NCBI GenBank assembly: GCA_010645155.1
Contig: CM021323.1
Location: forward strand, 3,968,341 to 4,032,340
Length of the DNA: 64,000 bases
From: Tigriopus japonicus
Taxonomy: Eukaryota; Arthropoda; Copepoda; Harpacticoida; Harpacticidae
Direction of reading: 5' to 3'
The notes beneath the pieces are model-generated. The model saw only the letters and a list, made by a program, of their open reading frames with translations. It did no database searches and had not been told where the DNA came from. Made by a program: the position numbers and the translations under genes. Shown in pieces: positions 60,531-64,000 of this stretch (position 1 is its first letter; every line of letters begins with the position of its first letter).

Positions 60531-61856
60531 TTAGTGGTTCGATGAGCTCGACCCCGAGATCGATCTCTTCTTGACGATTTCTTGTCCAGCCTCGCCGAAT
60601 CTGCTCATCACCCCATAGGCTTGCCTACCTATGGAGGCGACAGGACACTTGAATACTTCACAGTCATCGATGGTTAAAGCGGCACCGTCTTTCCGCTTAA
60701 GACTGTCATCTTCCAAGATCAAATCCTTATTGACCGAAGTTACTGCACGTCCATCTTCTTTGGGGAGTGATTGAATCAAGCTTGAAGAAAGAAAAGCAAA
60801 CCAACCACGAAGATTAATACCGATACCTGGTGGGTTTAATCCGATTGTCAAGATATTACGTACCTGCGGCGTTCGCGGATTTGCTCAGGGCTTTGCGACA
60901 GGAGCGGCGTGCTGGCATAACAAATGGTTTGAAGCAAACAATCCCGGACTTTCTTCTCCTTGGCTACTTCAACTACCCGTCGAGGCACATTGGCTGCCAC
61001 TTCCACTATGTTCGTGGCCAAACCTCCCAACTGCTGAGCGCTATCAGAGGCCAATTCCCCAATGCGTGACACGCTCTCCGAGGCGACGTGACTAATACTG
61101 CTGGTGGCTTGGGAGGCGACATTCCCCATTCTGGAGATGCCTCGTCGGTATGAGCCTCCGATCCTCGAGAGTCCTCGATGGAATCCAGAGCCGAAGCGTT
61201 GGAGACCTCGCCTATAATTGCTACCAATGTTGCCAATTCTTCTGGCCGTGAGCGCACCAATCTTGCCCATTTGTCGGGTATAGAGCCTTCCAAAACCAAA
61301 CACACCTTTCGCTGCTGCATGAGACATTCTGGATAGGCCATTTGTGGACACCCGACCCATTCTAGTGATCCCATGACCAACTCTGGCCACGCCTCGGTGA
61401 GCTAACCGGCCTATGTTGGTCACTCCCAAGGTGGTTTTTCTGGCCACACGTTGAGCTCCACGCACTAGGTTTCTGATCCCGTTAGTTGCAACCCTTGCAG
61501 TGCTAATCACTGCATTTCCAGATCGCCTAAGACCGTTTTTAGCCAGGTTTCTGGCCCCTTGGGCGGACGATTGGAGATTTCTTTTGATTTTGGTTTCAAA
61601 GCTATTGATGCGATCGACATAGTTGCTGTGGGAAGAATGATGATGATGATGACGCTGCCCAGGTTGACCGTCACGTCGATTGACTGACGAGCCGTAGAGA
61701 TCTTGACGCACGTTTTTGTCCCCGTAAAGTTTGGTGATGATCCCCACCAAAGCCATGGTCATGAGTCCACCCAGACCTGAAATCAAGAGCCATGAACTAG
61801 ATTGACATTGGGAAATTAGATTGTATCAAAAGACTACAAACACCCGCAATAAACAT
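60531..61856 (-). CDS. Orphan protein with twelve 11-residue repeats and four-Cys module (C)
   Basis: Three exons: 61856-61844 (13 nt, start), 61776-60864, 60780-60531 (1176 nt, 391 aa). The hydrophobic N terminus M-F-I-A-G-L-G-G-L-M-T-M-A-L-V-G-I-I is a signal peptide or anchor. A His5 tract lies near residue 50. Residues 145-276 are twelve contiguous 11-residue units such as GSNYRRGLQRF, GSGFHRGLSRI and GGSYRRGISRM (consensus G-x-x-x-x-R-G-L-x-R-I). They drift from strongly basic to Ala/Ser/Glu-rich. Then come D-C-L-L-Q-T-I-C (C-x5-C) and D-C-E-V-F-K-C (C-x4-C), shared with proteins A and B. An 11-residue period favours an amphipathic helix of the apolipoprotein/LEA/synuclein type. Membrane or lipid binding is inferred, not shown. 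The micro-exon start uses a weak GTGTTT donor; without it, translation could begin at Met10 or Met12. Confidence 0.68.
60962..61357 (-). repeat. Twelve tandem 33-bp (11-codon) repeats
   Basis: Coding minisatellite inside the orphan gene at 60531-61856: 12 units of 33 bp without an intervening indel, highly diverged at DNA level but in strict 11-residue register at protein level. Confidence 0.85.
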
Positions 61857-64000
61857 GAAGAATCTAGTGGTTTTAATCACAAAATTGTAATGTAGTTTGT
61901 GAACGAGCACAAAGACACTTGATGAATGCGTAATTCGTCACGAAAGAGATCTTAGAATTTTCTCATTACGAAATGGGTCGGTAAGGCAAATGTAACGGAA
62001 GTCGGTGTAATCATCTCTCTTGACGCCAACCAAGGCTGAGAATTTCCTGCTAAATTTCTAATACGGTTATCGTGCCCATTTAAAGATCTAAAGAATGCTT
62101 ATTTAGTAGCTTCTCCATTGGATTTTTCACGAGAATGGTAGACAATAGGTATTGCTGTAAGGTCAATTATCCGTAGATTAAATACATGATTTACGGCAAA
62201 AAATGCATCGCCATCAACGCCACCGATCGAGCTAAGATATCCAGAATGAAGTTAGTTTGAGGCCTAATTTGCTTAATCTGTGTAGAGCTTTCTTCCTCCG
62301 TCAGGTTCAAATGTCAGGTAGATGATGAAGACGAACTTCCTGAATGGATCCAGAGAAATCCTTCGTTTTTTCGCTTAGATCATCCTCGCTTAATTTTTCT
62401 TTACTCCCGACTTCTCTGGAGCGAGGACAATTTTCTTCAGAAGATTCTTGCCACTTGAATGAAATGAAGATTGTGTGATGCCATCCGATAAGGCAGTGTT
62501 TCGCAAAGAACACCTCACCCACATTGAGTCGTCGAGAAAAAAAGGAAAGGAAGAAATGCGTGCCATCGCACATGTCATGTTGTTCAAGAACCGATAATCA
62601 TGGCAGATGCATTAATCTTGATGTGTCGCCTCTCCTTTTATGAGAAATCATTTTACCATTCACATCATAAAGGCTTTGATGTCTTAGTCAACTAAGCAAT
62701 AATTGTAATCACGAATGTGTTCCTCAGAGAAAGTCTATCCCGACCCGCTATGTAATAGCATCATTAGATATTTTCGAATCAATTTTGCATCCTGCGGTGG
62801 GCCAAGTCTATTAATTAGCCCCTTAACCTCCAAAGGAATTGGCGAAATTGGCTCCCAGTGGTTCGTTTATTACTCAACTCCGTTGATCTCTGGCCGTTCT
62901 CAAAAACATTTTTTAATCTCCCGGGCGAAGATGTGCTATGATTGGTCACGAAGGAAAAGAGGTTGTTTATAACATGGACTTGGGCACGGAGACCAAGGAG
63001 AAATCGGCTCAGCCCTTCAAGGCATTCCAACTCCCCGAACGACTTTTGGCAAAACTCCGACTGCCCATTGTGCTGCATTCTCGGTACATGACTTCACAAG
63101 TCCTGAGAGATACCAAATACGTACAAGACGTATGCACAATGAACCATGTACTGTATGTACTGTGCAGTGCCCCCTGTGAGTAAGTATTAATCACCCAGCA
63201 TTCCCCATTCAAAGCATGAGTGCGACCAAAGAAGAGGTCGTGGTAGTGTTTGTTGGTTTTAGTACGTATTGTACAGGTCCACAAAAGAGTCATGATTTCT
63301 CCCGCGGGAAAGAATTTCGCCCTTTTTCTCATCATTTTCGATCTTAGACCAAAATGTACCACCATTCATCAATCCTGACAAGAACCAACAACACCGTGAT
63401 AAGTTCAAATACCAAGAATGACATTCAAGGCGATGTGAAATGACTTGATAGAGAATGTTGGGTTGGGTTTAAGAATGCCAACGATTTGAACCACTTTCCT
63501 CAGAAACTTGCGGCGACTGAATAACTTCATTCGTTCCAAACATGTGTTGAACATCTACGTGAGAAATCCGGGTGAAGTTCCAAAGTCATTAATATTTCAC
63601 GACGATATGCGTTTTATGTTTGAAACCGAGTCAAATGTCGAGAGGTGTTTCAACAAGGATTAGGCATCACAGCTTAACAATGGCATGTGAATTGTAATCA
63701 ATCATAACTCTTAATCAGGCGTAAAATTCCTTTGTTATTTGAAAGTTATGATGATTTCTGCATTTTTTGAAGAAAACCTTTGAAGCGCAGTCAAAATCCC
63801 ACCACAAAATTTCGGATAACACTAATTGGCCAAATAATTTCGATATAAAAAGCGATGCAATGCCCATTAATTGCGCTCGTTTGAACAATAATTGGCAAAG
63901 CAGATCTAAAAGACCTATTTTGAGCGTCTCTTCCATTATTTCATTTCTAGACAGAGTTGCATCAGATGCATGGTCTGTTAACAGGTTTTCATTTTTTCCA
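61857..64000. other. Terminal region without a supported gene
   Basis: About 2.1 kb, the upstream flank of the repeat-protein gene and beyond. A plus-strand ORF at 62938-63183 has fairly gene-like codons in its first 60 residues but no start context or linked exons that I could establish. Nothing else was recognised. Confidence 0.45.

Noticed and set aside
60421..60534. 37-codon plus-strand ORF with a hydrophobic start, overlapping the stop of the 11-mer repeat gene
   Set aside because: No peptide-processing sites of note, no conserved feature, and a 4-bp convergent overlap; it may be chance.
62938..63183. 81-codon plus-strand ORF with fairly gene-like codon use
   Set aside because: No recognised domain, start context or linked exons, and opposite-strand ORFs are of similar quality.

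Overview
The window is nuclear DNA of a small-genome arthropod, most likely a copepod of the Tigriopus type. The reasons are protein-coding genes split by very short introns (most 60-90 nt, GT-AG), animal gene families (ATM, ARHGEF3/NET1, RNFT, MIC19, TINAG-like, ANKFN1/wide awake, Galpha), an arthropod-type amidated neuropeptide precursor, and AATAAA poly(A) signals. The copepod assignment is inference from overall character; no species marker was tested. I found no prokaryotic features (operons, CRISPR, IS elements). Two runs of N show that this is a draft scaffold, and both are flanked by near-identical duplicated sequence.

Layout. 0-5.5 kb: mostly non-coding, with one small coiled-coil ORF (1620-1922, minus). 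5.5-9.4 kb: TINAG-like catalytically dead cathepsin (plus, 8 exons) with a tRNA-derived SINE in its one long intron. 9.9-13.1 kb: ANKFN1/wide awake homologue in a single exon (minus). 14.4-18.2 kb: ARHGEF3/NET1-type RhoGEF (plus, 9 exons). 19.0-21.5 kb: RNFT-type membrane RING E3 (plus, 6 exons). 21.65-32.4 kb: ATM checkpoint kinase (minus, 12 exons, about 2994 aa once a duplicated segment at an assembly gap is collapsed). 34.8-36.4 kb: MIC19/CHCHD3 (plus). 36.6-39.2 kb: type II membrane kelch-repeat protein (minus) with a second gap and duplication. 40.1-40.5 kb: RYamide/RFamide-like neuropeptide precursor (minus). 41.1-42.8 kb: TP53I13-like secreted protein (plus). 43.4-45.5 kb: acyl-CoA oxidase (plus). 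45.9-48.0 kb: divergent G-protein alpha subunit (plus). 48.8-61.9 kb: a gene-poor stretch holding lineage-specific genes. Three minus-strand proteins with N-terminal hydrophobic segments share a C-x5-C ... C-x4-C signature, and a head-to-head pair of single-pass membrane proteins lies between two of them. 61.9-64 kb: no supported gene.

The genes do not form a pathway; they are independent eukaryotic units, often convergent with short 3' spacing (RNFT/ATM 139 bp, MIC19/kelch 219 bp). Exon models were built by hand from splice consensus, reading-frame phase and remembered family similarity. Every multi-exon model given with complete exons sums to a whole number of codons. The most unusual content is the orphan cluster, above all a 391-aa protein with twelve contiguous 11-residue repeats, and the single-peptide neuropeptide precursor.
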